This document shows positions 13,477-13,575 of a stretch of DNA of 13,575 nucleotides, piece after piece. Both the position numbers and the translations under genes were made by a program. Location: NCBI GenBank assembly GCA_031266255.1, contig JAISBK010000192.1, positions 1 to 13,575 on the forward strand. The letters run 5' to 3'. The notes below the pieces were generated by a model. It made no database searches. It was given only the letters and a program-made list of their open reading frames with translations, and was not told where the DNA came from. Positions within the stretch are counted from its first letter, which is position 1. Every line of letters begins with the position of its first letter. The DNA comes from Treponema sp. (GTDB lineage Bacteria > Spirochaetota > Spirochaetia > Treponematales > Breznakiellaceae).

Positions 13477-13575
13477 ATGGCGTATATTGGGGTTATTGGA
13501 ACCGGGTATGTAGGTTTGGTTTCCGGTGCATGTCTTGCAGATTTTGGGAACTTCGTAACCTGTGTGGACAAGGAT
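13477..13575 (+). CDS. UDP-glucose 6-dehydrogenase, N-terminal part (runs off the window)
   Basis: Only 33 codons are present. The sequence MAYIGVIGTGYVGLVSG, with the GTGYVG Rossmann motif at 8-13, then ACLADFGNFVTCVDKD, is characteristic of the NAD-binding start of UDP-glucose/GDP-mannose dehydrogenases. The enzyme oxidises UDP-glucose to UDP-glucuronate for cell-surface polysaccharide. A GDP-mannose or other nucleotide-sugar dehydrogenase cannot be excluded from this length. AAGGAGG lies at 13457-13463, 13 nt before the ATG, a long spacing. It starts 27 nt after the outer-membrane protein gene, so is probably co-transcribed. Confidence 0.85.
   Translation, partial: MAYIGVIGTGYVGLVSGACLADFGNFVTCVDKD

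Overview
The window looks like a chromosomal segment of a spirochaete, most likely a Treponema-type genome of roughly even base composition. This rests on by-eye recognition of the protein families: a spirochaete-like group III phosphofructokinase, a GH57/DUF4912 pair, and a diderm outer-membrane barrel protein. No search was run. The first ~82 bases are almost pure C/G and are probably a contig-end sequencing or assembly artefact that destroys a gene starting at position 95 on the minus strand.

Layout. 1-188: poly-C edge, truncated minus-strand gene start with a good promoter. 248-3782 (minus): a two-gene unit in which a GatB-like/asparaginase-like fusion protein precedes a 6-phosphofructokinase by 16 nt. 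3783-4092: divergent intergenic region with an operator-like palindrome, a -10 box and a structured leader of about 173 nt. 4093-5649 (plus): trehalase/mannosylglycerate-hydrolase-like glycosidase, closed by a hairpin at 5711-5746. 5803-8672 (minus): DUF4912 protein, GH57 alpha-glucan branching-enzyme-like protein, then a small coiled-coil protein. 8753-8878 (plus): promoter and tRNA-Arg(CCG). 8937-9824 (minus): EamA drug/metabolite transporter. 9913-10308 (plus): unrecognised 131-residue soluble protein. 10345-10427 (minus): tRNA-Leu(UAA). 10523-13575 (plus): promoter, a possible attenuator leader ending in Tyr-Phe-Phe codons next to a terminator-like hairpin, aroB, a single-POTRA Omp85-like outer-membrane protein, and the start of UDP-glucose 6-dehydrogenase.

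The most striking theme is that three large proteins keep the fold signatures of well-known enzymes but, by eye, have lost residues expected to be catalytic. The fusion protein has Ala for the first asparaginase Thr and altered GatB metal-site positions. The GH37/63-like protein has Val where the family acid Asp is expected. The GH57 protein has Lys where the branching-enzyme Asp is expected. The fusion itself, a one-chain arrangement recalling archaeal GatD plus GatE, is the best candidate for an undescribed system here. The second is the leader region upstream of aroB. The alignments behind these statements are from memory of family motifs, so each is given with a test.
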